A stretch of DNA of 64,000 nt. Source: Pseudomonadota bacterium (GTDB lineage: Bacteria > Pseudomonadota > Gammaproteobacteria > Burkholderiales > JAJZUU01). Within the stretch, counting starts at the first letter, position 1. Each line of letters begins with the position of its first letter. Under the pieces are notes generated by a model that saw only the letters and a program-made list of their open reading frames with translations, had not been told where the DNA came from and searched no databases. The translations under genes and the position numbers were made by a program. Location of the stretch: positions 1 through 64,000 of the forward strand of contig JAJZUU010000011.1 of NCBI GenBank assembly GCA_021848325.1. Reading direction: 5' to 3'. Below, in pieces: positions 8,029 to 18,516 of this stretch.

Positions 8029-10799
8029 CCCCGCTGGAGTTCTTCAATCCTATGAGCAAGCGGCACCGGACACATTACGACCCGCCCTGCGATCCCCGCG
8101 GGCGCGCATATTTCCTGTCTCGCATCGCGGCCCCATGGAAGATATGGCCCCTTCTGCTGTTGGCCGCCGCACTGGCGTGGGTGCCAACCGTCCGGGCCGC
8201 GGCGGCAGTGTCGGCGGACAGCACCCTGCGCGCCACCCTGGCCAATGGGCTGCGGGTGGTCATCGTGCGCGATCCGCTGGCGCCGGTAGTGACCACGGAG
8301 GTCAACTACCTGGTGGGCTCCAACGAGGCGCCGCCGGGCTTTCCCGGCATGGCGCACGCCCAGGAGCACATGATGTTCCGCGGCAGCCCCGGCCTGTCGG
8401 CGGCCCAACTGGCGCAGATCACCGCGGCCATGGGGGGGAAGTTTGACGCCGACACCCAGCAAACGGTGACCCAGTATTTCTTCACCGTGCCGGCGAAGGA
8501 CCTGGACGTGGCGCTGCACATCGAGGCCACCCGCATGCGCGGCGTGCTCGACAGCGACGCCCTGTGGCGGCAGGAGCGGGGCGCCATCGAACAAGAGGTG
8601 GCCCAGGACAACTCCAACCCCCAGTACGTGTTCTACACCCAGTTGCTGGCGGCCATGTTCAAGGGTACCCCCTACGCCCACGACGCCCTGGGCACCCGCC
8701 CCTCCTTCCAGCGTACCGGCGGGGCCATGCTCAAGCAGTTCTACGACACCTGGTATGTCCCCAACAACGCCATCCTGGTAATCGCCGGAGACGTGAACCC
8801 GGAGCAGGCCTTGGCCCGGGTCAAGGCGCTATTCGGCGACATCCCGGCCAAACCCCTGCCCCCGCGGCCGGCCATCCATTTGTCGCCGGTCCGGGCGACC
8901 ACCCTGCAACTGAATACCGATCTGCCCTACGGGCTGGCGCTGCTGACCTTCCGGCTGCCGGGTTTCGACAGCCCCGACTATGCGGCGGCGCAGGTGCTGG
9001 CGGATGTGCTGAACAGCCAGCGCGGCCGGCTCTACGGCCTGGTGCCCGAGGGCAAGGCCCTGTTTGCGGGATTCTCCATGAACGGCCTGCCGCATTCCGG
9101 CCTGGGCTTTGCCATGGCGGCCTTCCCCAAGGGAGGGGATGCCGCCGCCCTGATCGAGCAGGTCCGGGCGATACTGGCCCAACAGGTGAAGGAAGGGGTT
9201 TCTCCGGACCTGGTGGAAGCGGCCAAGCGGCACGAATTGGCGGCGGCGGAATTTCAGAAGAACTCGGTGTCCGACCTGGCCTCCGAATGGTCCCAGGCCC
9301 TCGCGGTCGAGGGCAGGACCTCCCCGGCTGACGACATGCGGGCCATCCGGGAGGTTAGCGTGGCCGATGTCAACCGGGTGGCGCGGGCGTACCTGGACCC
9401 GGCCCACGCCGTCGTGGCCATCCTCAAGCCGCAGGCATCGGGCAAGCCGGTTTCCTCCAGGGGATTCGGCGGCAAGGAGTCGTTCGCACCCAAGCAGGTC
9501 AAGCCGGTCAGCCTGCCGGACTGGGCGCAGAAGGCCCTGGGGCGGGTTGCGGTACCGCCCTCCGCCGTTCACCCCAGCGTGACTACCCTGCCCAACGGGA
9601 TCACCCTGATCGTGCAGCCGGAGTCCGTCAGCGACACCGTGACCGTGGTCGGGCACATCAGGAACAACCCTTATCTGCAGACGCCAAAGGGACAGGAAGG
9701 GCTGGATGAGGTGCTGGGCGGGCTGCTGTCCTTCGGCACCGATTCCCTGGACCGGCTGGCGTTCCAGAAGGCCCTGGACGATATCGGCGCCGACGAATCC
9801 GCGGGTACGGACTTCTCCCTGCAGGTGCTGAGCGGCCATTTCGACCGGGGCATGCAACTGCTGGCCGGCAACGAACTCCATCCGGCCCTGCCGGAACAGG
9901 CCTTCAAGGTGGTCCGCCGGCAGGTGGCCGACACCGCCGCCGGGCGGCTGCACAGCCCGGATTACCTGATGGGACGCGCAGTGCACCGGGCCCTGTTCCC
10001 CCCCCACGACCCGACGCTGCGCCAGGCCACCCCGGCCACGGTCTCCTCCCTCACCTTGCAGCAGGTAAAGGATTACCGTGCACGGGTGTTCCGGCCGGAC
10101 CTGACCGCCATCGTGGTGATCGGCAAGGTGAGCCCTCAGCGGGCGCGGGAAGTGGTCGAGAAGTACTTCGGCGCCTGGCGGGCCGAGGGCCCGAAACCCG
10201 ACACCCTGCTGCCTCCGGTGCCGCCGAACCGGCCGTCCAGCATCGCGGTACCGGACGGGAGCCGGGTGCAGGACCGGGTCGCCCTGGCGGAAACCCTGGG
10301 CCTGACCCGTTCCAACCCTGATTACTACGCCCTGGAACTGGGCAACCACGTGCTGGGGGGGGCCTTCTACGCCACCCGTCTGTACCGGGATCTGCGCGAG
10401 AAGGCGGGGCTGGTGTATTACGTATCCTCCGACTTCGACGTGGGCCGGACCCGCGCCGTGTATTCGGTGAGCTATGCCTGCGATCCACCCAACGTATCCA
10501 AGGTACACGCCGTGATCCGGCACGAACTGGAACAGATGGGCACCGCGCCGGTCACGGCGCAGGAACTCAACCAGGCCAAGGCGCTGTTGCTGCGCGAGAT
10601 CCCCCTGTCCGAGGCCAGCGTGGACAACATCGCCGAAGGGCTGATCTTCCGCGCCAGCCACGACCTGCCCCTGGATGAGCCGATCCGGGCCGCGCGCCAC
10701 TATCAGCAACTCAGCGCCGCCCAGGTTCAGGCGGCCTTCGCCAAGTGGGTGCGCCCCGACCGGCTGATCCAGGTCAGCGAAGGGCCGACCCCGCATTAA
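8025..10799 (+). CDS. M16 family zinc metallopeptidase, two fused M16 domains
   Basis: HXXEH motif in GMAHAQEHMMFRG, downstream RGAIEQEV, and a second M16-type half. N-terminal hydrophobic signal segment. Alternative start at 8052. Confidence 0.9.
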   Translation: MTPLEFFNPMSKRHRTHYDPPCDPRGRAYFLSRIAAPWKIWPLLLLAAALAWVPTVRAAAAVSADSTLRATLANGLRVVIVRDPLAPVVTTEVNYLVGSNEAPPGFPGMAHAQEHMMFRGSPGLSAAQLAQITAAMGGKFDADTQQTVTQYFFTVPAKDLDVALHIEATRMRGVLDSDALWRQERGAIEQEVAQDNSNPQYVFYTQLLAAMFKGTPYAHDALGTRPSFQRTGGAMLKQFYDTWYVPNNAILVIAGDVNPEQALARVKALFGDIPAKPLPPRPAIHLSPVRATTLQLNTDLPYGLALLTFRLPGFDSPDYAAAQVLADVLNSQRGRLYGLVPEGKALFAGFSMNGLPHSGLGFAMAAFPKGGDAAALIEQVRAILAQQVKEGVSPDLVEAAKRHELAAAEFQKNSVSDLASEWSQALAVEGRTSPADDMRAIREVSVADVNRVARAYLDPAHAVVAILKPQASGKPVSSRGFGGKESFAPKQVKPVSLPDWAQKALGRVAVPPSAVHPSVTTLPNGITLIVQPESVSDTVTVVGHIRNNPYLQTPKGQEGLDEVLGGLLSFGTDSLDRLAFQKALDDIGADESAGTDFSLQVLSGHFDRGMQLLAGNELHPALPEQAFKVVRRQVADTAAGRLHSPDYLMGRAVHRALFPPHDPTLRQATPATVSSLTLQQVKDYRARVFRPDLTAIVVIGKVSPQRAREVVEKYFGAWRAEGPKPDTLLPPVPPNRPSSIAVPDGSRVQDRVALAETLGLTRSNPDYYALELGNHVLGGAFYATRLYRDLREKAGLVYYVSSDFDVGRTRAVYSVSYACDPPNVSKVHAVIRHELEQMGTAPVTAQELNQAKALLLREIPLSEASVDNIAEGLIFRASHDLPLDEPIRAARHYQQLSAAQVQAAFAKWVRPDRLIQVSEGPTPH

Positions 10800-10808
10800 C
10801 GAGCCCCT

Positions 10809-11360
10809 TCACCATCCGCCCCGAAGCAGCTTTTCCAGCCAGAACAGCCCGGCCACCGTTTTCGCCTCGCAGATTTCGCCGCTGCGCACCTGCCCCAGCG
10901 CCTTCTCGAGCGGCAGCCTGAAGATTTCCAGAAATTCGTCGTCGTCCGGCTGTTCCCCCCGAAAGCTGAGGTCCGTGGCCAGGTAATACAGCAGCCGCTC
11001 ATCGGAATAGCCGATACAGGGATAGATGGTGGTGATGTAGCGCCACTCCCCGGCCTGATAGCCGGTTTCCTCCAGCAGCTCGCGCCTGGCGCAGGCCAGG
11101 GGCTCCTCCCCAGGATCGATCTTGCCGGCGGGGAATTCGAAGAAGTCCCGCTGAAGGGGGTAGCGGTACTGGCGTTCCAGCAGGACGTCTCCGTTTTCCA
11201 GCAGCGGCATGATGACCACCGCCCCGGGATGGACGATGTATTCCCGCACGGATGGCTTGCCGTCGGGCAGTGCCACCCGGTCTTCCCTCACGTCGAGCAA
11301 GCGGCCCCGGAACACGCTCCTGGAGGCGAGCCGCCTCTCGGTCAGATCGCGCTTCTTCAT
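10809..11360 (-). CDS. NUDIX hydrolase, ADP-ribose pyrophosphatase-like
   Basis: NUDIX box GKIDPGEEPLACARRELLEETGY. Confidence 0.88.
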   Translation of the reverse strand: MKKRDLTERRLASRSVFRGRLLDVREDRVALPDGKPSVREYIVHPGAVVIMPLLENGDVLLERQYRYPLQRDFFEFPAGKIDPGEEPLACARRELLEETGYQAGEWRYITTIYPCIGYSDERLLYYLATDLSFRGEQPDDDEFLEIFRLPLEKALGQVRSGEICEAKTVAGLFWLEKLLRGGW

Positions 11361-11427
11361 AAGGTGGCGCCCTTTCCCGTCGGGTTGCGGAAACAAATAG
11401 TTGACAAATTCACTTCACTATTGACGG

Positions 11428-11460
11428 ACTCAATATTTTAGAGTTATTCTAGGCCTAACT
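11428..11460. promoter_or_regulatory. Two overlapping dyad-symmetric elements (putative operator)
   Basis: ACTC-N9-GAGT at 11428-11444 and AGTTA-N9-TAACT at 11442-11460, next to TTGACA/TTGACG -35-like hexamers and upstream of the 11495 gene. Confidence 0.4.
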
Positions 11461-11494
11461 ATCAGTTTATTCTAATACGCTAAAAGGAGTTTTT

Positions 11495-11950
11495 ATGGCC
11501 AGCTTGATTAATGGATTTCCTTCCGACGGCGTGGTAACCGTAAACCGCGTGATCCTGAAACCCGAATTCAGCGTTGAAGATCTGGAAGAGCGGGTCGCGA
11601 CCCTGTGCGAGAATGTCAAGACCTACCATTCCGATACCGGCTTCGTGGGAGGCTTCGTCCTCCTCAACAGCGGCAACGTGTCCAACGAGGGCAGCACCAT
11701 CGGCCAGGCGGTGGCGAGCCCCTTGAAGGACAAGGAGGCGCTGATCGTGACCTTCTGGCGCAGCCTTGAAGAGCACGAGCAGTCCCACCGTAGTAAGACG
11801 TTTCAGCCGCTGTTCGCCAAGGCGCTGGAACTGTGTGAAAACGGCAACGAAGAGATCGCCTACGACATGCTTTGGTCCGGCAAGGCCTATTCCGCCGAGG
11901 AGGCGGCGCTGGCTCGCGCCGCCAAGGCACAATACGCGAGCGCGGCCTGA
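11495..11950 (+). CDS. Uncharacterised 151-aa protein, possibly a dimeric alpha/beta-barrel fold
   Basis: Complete ORF with strong AAAAGGAG RBS. The fold guess rests only on pattern (IVTFWRSLEEHEQS, FAKALELCENGNEEIAYDMLWSGKAYS). Confidence 0.75.
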   Translation: MASLINGFPSDGVVTVNRVILKPEFSVEDLEERVATLCENVKTYHSDTGFVGGFVLLNSGNVSNEGSTIGQAVASPLKDKEALIVTFWRSLEEHEQSHRSKTFQPLFAKALELCENGNEEIAYDMLWSGKAYSAEEAALARAAKAQYASAA

Positions 11951-11989
11951 CGCCCGCCCGTCCCCCGCTTCGGGCGGGGGACGGGTGCC

Positions 11990-12292
11990 TCATCGGGAAT
12001 GCTTGCGCCAGAAATAGCGGTAGACGAAGCCCGGATAGGCGAATACCAGAAACAGACAGAGTGTCACCACATAGAATTCCCAACGCTGATGCTGCACCGC
12101 ACCCATCTTGGCTTCCAGCAGGTAGGCAACCCCCCCCAGCGCGCAGTACCACACCGACCACTCCAGCAGGCGCCAAGCAAAACCCTTGCTGCCCCCTTTC
12201 ATCGGTAGCACGAGGAACAGCCGCTCGCTGAAGAAAGGCGAATTGGCGGCGGCCAATGCCAGCGCCAGCAGAATGAATACGCTCAATGTCAT
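11990..12292 (-). CDS. DUF2818 family membrane protein
   Basis: [30 protein letters not shown]...[12 protein letters not shown]; located directly downstream of nuoN, the typical position for this family. Confidence 0.8.
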   Translation of the reverse strand: MTLSVFILLALALAAANSPFFSERLFLVLPMKGGSKGFAWRLLEWSVWYCALGGVAYLLEAKMGAVQHQRWEFYVVTLCLFLVFAYPGFVYRYFWRKHSR

Positions 12293-13743
12293 AATGAATG
12301 CTGGATCGATTGGAGCGAATAGACGCACAGCGCCATCAAGGGCTGCGGCAGGATGCCCAGCGCCAGGATCGCCAGGCCGTTGGCGCTCATCATCACCCAC
12401 GCGTCGGAGTCCGCGACAATGGGAGCGGTATCTTTGGGCGCGTCAAAATACATCAGCTTCACCACGCGCAGGTAGTAGAATGCCCCCACCACGGAAAGCA
12501 GCACGGCGGCCACCACCAGCCACAGCAGACCGGCCTGCAACGCCGCCTGCAGCACCGCCAGCTTGGCATAGAAGCCGACCGTGGGCGGTATGCCGGCCAT
12601 GGAGAACATCAATAACAGCATCATGAAGGCGTACCACGGGCTGCGCTGATTCAGGCCCCTGAAATCCTCCAGGTTCTCCGCCTCGAAACCCTGGCGCGAG
12701 AGCAGCATGATCATGCCGAAGCTCCCCAGGCTCATGAGCACGTACACCAAGACATAGAACATCGCCGAGCTGTACCCGTTCAAGGTGCCGCTGGCGAAGC
12801 CCAGCGCCAGGAAACCCATATGGGAAATGGAGGAAAAGGCCAGCATGCGCTTGATGTTGGTCTGGGCGATGGCCGTGATATTGCCGATGGCGATGGAGAG
12901 CACCGCCATGATGACCAGCATCCCCTGCCAGTCATGCACCGTCCCCTGCAGCCCCTCCACCAGCAGGCGCATCACCAGCGCGAAGCCGGCGATCTTAGGG
13001 GCGCTACCGATGAACAGGGTCACCGCGGTAGGCGCGCCCTGGTACACGTCGGGGACCCACATATGGAACGGCACCAGTCCAAGCTTGAAGCCCAATCCCG
13101 CCACCACGAACACCAGCCCCATGGCCAGCACAATATGGTCCCCGACACCCTGATGGATGGCGGCCGCCACCGTGCCGATATCGAGGCTGCCGGTCGCCCC
13201 GTAAAGCAGGGATAGGCCGTACAGCAGCATGCCGGAGGCGAGCGCCCCCAGGATGAAATACTTCATCGCCGCCTCCACCGCCGAAGCGGAGTCGCGCTGC
13301 ATGGCCACCAGCGCGTACAGGCTGAGGGACAGCAATTCCAGCCCGAGGTAGAGGATCAGGAAGTTCGCGGCGGAGATCATGATCATCATGCCGAGCATGG
13401 CAAACAGGGCCAGCACGAAGAATTCGCCGCGGTACATGCCGCGCGGCCTGATATATTGCCGCGAATAGACCAACTGGACGGAAACCGCGATATAGACCAT
13501 CACCTTGAGGACGTCCGCCATGGGGTCGCGGACGAACATGCCACCGAAGGTGTGGATCACCTGCCCGTCACTCCCGGCCAGGGTGATCCAGGCGCAGCCC
13601 AGGAGCGTGATCTGCGTCAAAGCGTAGCTGATGAATCGGTTCTCGTCGGTCAGAAACAGGTCCAATATCAGTATTGCGGATGCCATGACCAGCAGAAAGA
13701 TTTCCGGCAACACGGGCACCAAGTCGGGCAGGGTGAAACTCAT
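12289..13743 (-). CDS. nuoN: NADH-quinone oxidoreductase subunit N
   Basis: Antiporter-like membrane protein ([40 protein letters not shown]); terminal position in the nuo operon. Confidence 0.95.
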   Translation of the reverse strand: MSFTLPDLVPVLPEIFLLVMASAILILDLFLTDENRFISYALTQITLLGCAWITLAGSDGQVIHTFGGMFVRDPMADVLKVMVYIAVSVQLVYSRQYIRPRGMYRGEFFVLALFAMLGMMIMISAANFLILYLGLELLSLSLYALVAMQRDSASAVEAAMKYFILGALASGMLLYGLSLLYGATGSLDIGTVAAAIHQGVGDHIVLAMGLVFVVAGLGFKLGLVPFHMWVPDVYQGAPTAVTLFIGSAPKIAGFALVMRLLVEGLQGTVHDWQGMLVIMAVLSIAIGNITAIAQTNIKRMLAFSSISHMGFLALGFASGTLNGYSSAMFYVLVYVLMSLGSFGMIMLLSRQGFEAENLEDFRGLNQRSPWYAFMMLLLMFSMAGIPPTVGFYAKLAVLQAALQAGLLWLVVAAVLLSVVGAFYYLRVVKLMYFDAPKDTAPIVADSDAWVMMSANGLAILALGILPQPLMALCVYSLQSIQHSL

Positions 13744-13781
13744 CTGGCTTCCTTCATCCCAAAAACGGGGGTCGGTTTTCC

Positions 13782-13803
13782 GCCGGCGGGTGCACCCGCC
13801 GGC
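13782..13803. repeat. Perfect 22-bp palindrome in the nuoM-nuoN intergenic region
   Basis: GCCGGCGGGTGCACCCGCCGGC read directly. Confidence 0.85.
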
Positions 13804-13834
13804 CCTCTACTACACATTACATTGTCAGGACCAC

Positions 13835-15322
13835 TCAATACAGCTTGCTTTGCGCCACATGATTCAGCAGACCGTTGACCGAGGCATGCATCACCTCCGT
13901 GAACGGTAGCGGATAGATGCCCATGGCGAGCACGGCAACCGCCAGCAGCGCCAGTATCACGAACTCGCGCAGCCCGATGTCGCTCAACTGCTCCACATGC
14001 TGGTTGGCCACCTTGCCGAACACCACGCGCTTGTACATCCATAAGGTGTAGGCCGCCCCGAACACCAGGGTGGTGGCAGCGAAGAACGCATACCAGAAAT
14101 TGCTCTTGATGGCACCCATCACCACCATGAACTCGCCCACGAAACCGCTGGTGCCGGGCAGCCCGGAATTGGCCATGGCAAACAGCATGAAAAAGGCCGC
14201 GAACATCGGCATGCGGTTCGCCACCCCGCCGTAGTCGGCGATCTGCCGCGAATGGACCCGGTCGTACATCACCCCCACGCACAGGAACAGCGCGCCCGAG
14301 ACGAAACCGTGGGAGAGCATCTGCACCAGGGCGCCTTCCATCCCATAGGCGTTGAAGAGGAATATGCCGAGGGTGACAAAGCCCATGTGGGAGATGGAGG
14401 AGTAGGCAATCAGCTTCTTCATGTCGCCCTGCACCAGCGCCACCAGCCCGATGTACACCACCGCGATCAGCGACAGGGTAATCATGAAGCCGGACAGCAT
14501 ATGGCTCGCGTCGGGTACGATCGGCAGGGAAAAGCGCAGGAAACCGTAGGCCCCCAGCTTGAGCATGATCGCCGCCAGCACCACGGAGCCGCCGGTGGGT
14601 GCTTCCACGTGGGCATCGGGGAGCCAGGTATGCACCGGCCACATGGGCACCTTGACCGCAAACGCCGTAAAGAACGCCAGGAAGATGAGCACCTGCGGCA
14701 CCATGGGGATGGGCATCTTCTGGTAGTCGAGTATCTCGAAGCTGCCTCCGGACACGTGATACAGGTAGATAAAGGCGACCAGCATGAGCAGCGAGCCCAG
14801 CAAGGTGTAGAGGAAGAACTTGACCGCCGCGTATACCCGGTTCGGGCCGCCCCATACCCCGATCGCGATAAACATCGGGATCAGCATGGCCTCCCAGAAC
14901 ACGTAGAACAGGATCGCATCCAGCGAGGCGAAGACCCCGTTCATGACGCCGGACATGATCAGGAAGGCGGCCATGTACTGCGCCACCTTTTTCTCGATCA
15001 CCCGCCAGCCGGCGAGCACCACCAGTACCGTGGTGAAGCTGGTGAGCAGAATGAACAGGACCGACAGCCCATCCACCCCGAGATGGTAGTTGATATTGAA
15101 GGTCTCGATCCAGGGATGCATCTCGGTAAACTGCATCCCCGGATTCAGGGTATCGAACCCGGTATACAGGGGTATAGCCACCAGAAAGCCAGCGAGCGCC
15201 CCCAACAAGGCGAGCCATCGCGCCAACGCGGCGTTCCGATCGCTTCCGGTGAACAGCACCGCCACACCGGCCAATATCGGGACCCAAATTACCAAGCTTA
15301 ACTGCGGAATTCCCAAACTCAT
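13835..15322 (-). CDS. nuoM: NADH-quinone oxidoreductase subunit M
   Basis: NYHLGVDGLSVLFILLTSF, PTGGSVVLAAIMLKLGAYGFLRFSLPI; start MSLGIPQLSL at 15322. Confidence 0.95.
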   Translation of the reverse strand: MSLGIPQLSLVIWVPILAGVAVLFTGSDRNAALARWLALLGALAGFLVAIPLYTGFDTLNPGMQFTEMHPWIETFNINYHLGVDGLSVLFILLTSFTTVLVVLAGWRVIEKKVAQYMAAFLIMSGVMNGVFASLDAILFYVFWEAMLIPMFIAIGVWGGPNRVYAAVKFFLYTLLGSLLMLVAFIYLYHVSGGSFEILDYQKMPIPMVPQVLIFLAFFTAFAVKVPMWPVHTWLPDAHVEAPTGGSVVLAAIMLKLGAYGFLRFSLPIVPDASHMLSGFMITLSLIAVVYIGLVALVQGDMKKLIAYSSISHMGFVTLGIFLFNAYGMEGALVQMLSHGFVSGALFLCVGVMYDRVHSRQIADYGGVANRMPMFAAFFMLFAMANSGLPGTSGFVGEFMVVMGAIKSNFWYAFFAATTLVFGAAYTLWMYKRVVFGKVANQHVEQLSDIGLREFVILALLAVAVLAMGIYPLPFTEVMHASVNGLLNHVAQSKLY

Positions 15323-15413
15323 ACAAATCCCATCAAAATGGTGGGTGGCGTCGGCCCGGGCGGGGTGTGCCACCCCGACCCCGCCGGGCAGGCCATTCCC
15401 GCACCGGTTCTTG

Positions 15414-17378
15414 TTAGCTTCTTACAAACCAGGTAACCATCACCAAGGCGCCGATGATCATGGTAAAGGCATAATGATAGATGAGCCCGGACTGGAGGCG
15501 ACGGATCAACCTGGAGCCCCACCCGATCACCCGGGCGGTGCCGTTGACAAAAAACCCGTCGATGATGGTGACGTCCCCGATCCTCCACAGGAACCCGCCA
15601 ATCCTGCGCGCCCCGCCGGCGAAAAACCAGTCGTTGAATTCGTCGAACCCGTACTTGCGCAACAGGATGGTGTAGACCACCCCCGATCGCTCGGCGATTT
15701 TGGCCGGCAGGTCGGTGCGCTTCATGTACAGGAACCACGCCGTGCCGATGCCCGCGAGCGCCAGCCAGAACGGCAGCGCGGCCACACCGTGGGCAATGAA
15801 TCCACTCAGGCCGCCGTGGGCCGCGAACTCTTGCCCCATCTCAATCAGCGCGTCGTGCTGCGGGCTCACCACGATGGCGCTGCCAAAATAGTCGCCGAAC
15901 AGCAGGGGCTGGATGAAGCGCCAGCCGGCGAAAACCGACGGGATCGCCAGCAGGACCAGGGGCAACCATACCACCCACGGAGATTCGCGCAGGTGCTGCC
16001 GCGTGTGCTCGTCCATGCGCGGCTTGCCGTGGAAGGTGAGAAACAGCATGCGGAAGGTATACAGCGCAGTAAGGAATACCGCGCTCACCGTCGCGAAATA
16101 GGCGAACCCGGACCCCGGCAGGTGCGACATTCCCACCGCCTCGATAATGGCGTCCTTGGAGAAAAATCCTGCAAACGGCGGAATCCCGGACAGGGCCAGC
16201 CCGCCGATAAGCGATGTGAGATAGGTGATGGGCATGTATTTATACAGTCCACCCATCTTGCGCATATCCTGCTCGTGGTGCATGGCGATGATCACCGAGC
16301 CGGCCGCCAAGAACAGCAGCGCCTTGAAAAAGGCATGGGTCATCAGGTGAAAGATCCCCGCCGCATAGGCCGAGGCCCCCAGGGCCACCGTCATGTAACC
16401 GAGCTGCGACAGCGTGGAGTAGGCGATGACGCGTTTGATATCGGTCTGCACTACCGCCAGAAAGGCCATGAACAGCGTGGTAATGCCGCCGATCACCATC
16501 ACCACCGAGAGTGCCGTATCGGACAGTTCGAACAACGGCGACATGCGCGCCACCATGAATATGCCGGCGGTCACCATGGTCGCGGCGTGGATCAGCGCCG
16601 AGATCGGCGTGGGGCCTTCCATGGAGTCCGGCAGCCAGACGTGCAGCGGAAACTGCGCCGACTTGCCCATGGCTCCGACGAACAGCAGGATGCAGATCAC
16701 CGACATCAGCGACCACGCATGCCCCGGGAACAGTTGAATGGTTTGGCTCGCCATCTCCGGCGCCCGGGCGAATACCGCCGCGTAGTCCAGGGTGCCGAAC
16801 TGCCACAGCACCAGACCGATGCCCAACAGGAAGCCGAAATCGCCCACCCGGTTGACCAGAAAGGCCTTCAGGTTGGCGTAGATGGCGCTGGGCCGGGTGT
16901 GCCAGAAGCCGATCAGCAGGTAGGACACCAGCCCCACCGCCTCCCAGCCGAAGAACAACTGCAGATAGTTGTTGGACATCACCAGCATCAGCATGGAGAA
17001 GGTGAACAGCGAGATGTAGCTGAAGAAACGCTGATATCCGGGGTCGTCGCGCATGTAGCCGATGGTGTAGATATGCACCATGAGGGAGACGAAGGTAACC
17101 ACCAGCATCATCAGAACGCTCAGGCGGTCGATGAGAAAGCCGACCTCGAACCGGGTGTCTCCCGAGGTGAGCCAGGTATACACGCTCCCGTTGAAGGTAT
17201 TGCCGGCCAGGACGTCTTTGAAGATGGTCACCGACGCCGCGAACGAGACGGCGACCCCGATAATGGCGACCCAGTGGGACGGCCTGCGTCCGATCCAATG
17301 GCCGAAGAGACCGACGATCACCGCACCAAACAAGGGTGCCAGAGGAACCAACAGATAGAGTTTTTGCATGTCAGTCAT
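15414..17378 (-). CDS. nuoL: NADH-quinone oxidoreductase subunit L
   Basis: 654 aa; FPLHVWLPDSMEGPTPISALIHAATMVTAGIFMVARM. Confidence 0.96.
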   Translation of the reverse strand: MTDMQKLYLLVPLAPLFGAVIVGLFGHWIGRRPSHWVAIIGVAVSFAASVTIFKDVLAGNTFNGSVYTWLTSGDTRFEVGFLIDRLSVLMMLVVTFVSLMVHIYTIGYMRDDPGYQRFFSYISLFTFSMLMLVMSNNYLQLFFGWEAVGLVSYLLIGFWHTRPSAIYANLKAFLVNRVGDFGFLLGIGLVLWQFGTLDYAAVFARAPEMASQTIQLFPGHAWSLMSVICILLFVGAMGKSAQFPLHVWLPDSMEGPTPISALIHAATMVTAGIFMVARMSPLFELSDTALSVVMVIGGITTLFMAFLAVVQTDIKRVIAYSTLSQLGYMTVALGASAYAAGIFHLMTHAFFKALLFLAAGSVIIAMHHEQDMRKMGGLYKYMPITYLTSLIGGLALSGIPPFAGFFSKDAIIEAVGMSHLPGSGFAYFATVSAVFLTALYTFRMLFLTFHGKPRMDEHTRQHLRESPWVVWLPLVLLAIPSVFAGWRFIQPLLFGDYFGSAIVVSPQHDALIEMGQEFAAHGGLSGFIAHGVAALPFWLALAGIGTAWFLYMKRTDLPAKIAERSGVVYTILLRKYGFDEFNDWFFAGGARRIGGFLWRIGDVTIIDGFFVNGTARVIGWGSRLIRRLQSGLIYHYAFTMIIGALVMVTWFVRS

Positions 17379-17447
17379 ATAATCGAGTCCAGGTCTGCCA
17401 GTCGCGGGGATCGGCCCCCGGCATTTTCTCGGGGGCCAGCATGCATC

Positions 17448-17753
17448 CTAGCCCCTGAGGCTGTTCAAATCTTCCACATTAATGGTCTTCAGGTTGCGGA
17501 ACAGCACCACCAGGATAGCCAGGCCGATCGCCGACTCGGCCGCCGCAACGGTAAGGATGAAAAACACGAAAACCTGTCCCGCGCTATCGCCCAGGAAATG
17601 GGAAAAAGCGATGAAATTCATGTTCACCGCCAGCAGCATGAGTTCGATCGCCATCAGCAGGACGATCACGTTCTTGCGGTTCAAAAAGATTCCCAGCACG
17701 CTGACAGCAAACAGTATCGCGCCAAGCACCAAATAGTGGGACAAGGAAAGCAC
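17448..17753 (-). CDS. nuoK: NADH-quinone oxidoreductase subunit K
   Basis: 101 aa; [48 protein letters not shown]. Confidence 0.96.
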   Translation of the reverse strand: MLSLSHYLVLGAILFAVSVLGIFLNRKNVIVLLMAIELMLLAVNMNFIAFSHFLGDSAGQVFVFFILTVAAAESAIGLAILVVLFRNLKTINVEDLNSLRG

Positions 17754-17795
17754 CGGGGTTCCCCTCTTGTTACGTTGTCAACCAAACCGCCCCGC

Positions 17796-18422
17796 TCACT
17801 CGCCGGGCTCGGCTTGCACCGCCTGTCTTTCTTCCGCCTGCACGCGCACCAGGCGTACCCGGCTACTGCGCTTGACTGCCACCTGCTCGGCCGGGTCCTG
17901 ATACTTGCTATCCTTGCGCCGGCGCATGGTCAGCGCGATGGCCGCAATGATGGCCACCAGCAAGATGACCGCTGCGATCTCCACCGGATAGACATACTCC
18001 GTGTAGAGCAAGCGGCCCAGTTCCTTGGTGTTGCTATAGCCGGCAGGGTGGGCCGGGACGGCGGACAGCGCCAGCCCGAAATGCTTGCCGCCCACCACCA
18101 GGGCCATCTCGACGGCCATCAGCAGGGCCACCGCCACCGCCAGCGGCAGGTGGTGCCAGAACCCTTCCCGCAGCCTTTCCAGATTGATGTCCAGCATCAT
18201 CACCACGAACAGGAACAACACCATCACTGCACCCACGTACACCAGCACCAGAGTGATCGCCAGAAACTCGGCCTCCAGCAGGAGCCACAGCCCGGCCCCG
18301 GTAAAGAACGCGAGCACCAGGAACAGCGCGGCGTGCACCGGGTTGCGCACGGTGATCACGCGCACCGCGGCGAACAGCAGGATCGCCGAAAGGCAGTAAA
18401 ACAGAAAGGTTTCAAAATTCAT
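17796..18422 (-). CDS. nuoJ: NADH-quinone oxidoreductase subunit J
   Basis: RNPVHAALFLVLAFFTGAGLWLLLEAEFLAITLVLVYVGAVMVLFLFVVMMLD. Confidence 0.95.
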   Translation of the reverse strand: MNFETFLFYCLSAILLFAAVRVITVRNPVHAALFLVLAFFTGAGLWLLLEAEFLAITLVLVYVGAVMVLFLFVVMMLDINLERLREGFWHHLPLAVAVALLMAVEMALVVGGKHFGLALSAVPAHPAGYSNTKELGRLLYTEYVYPVEIAAVILLVAIIAAIALTMRRRKDSKYQDPAEQVAVKRSSRVRLVRVQAEERQAVQAEPGE

Positions 18423-18516
18423 GGGTTAAGCCTAAGTAACATTAAAGCCTTGCCAGTTAGGCGCGGACGGGAAGGACACGGCCGGTGCCGTCCCTGCGTC
18501 TTCGCGATTCGTTCCG

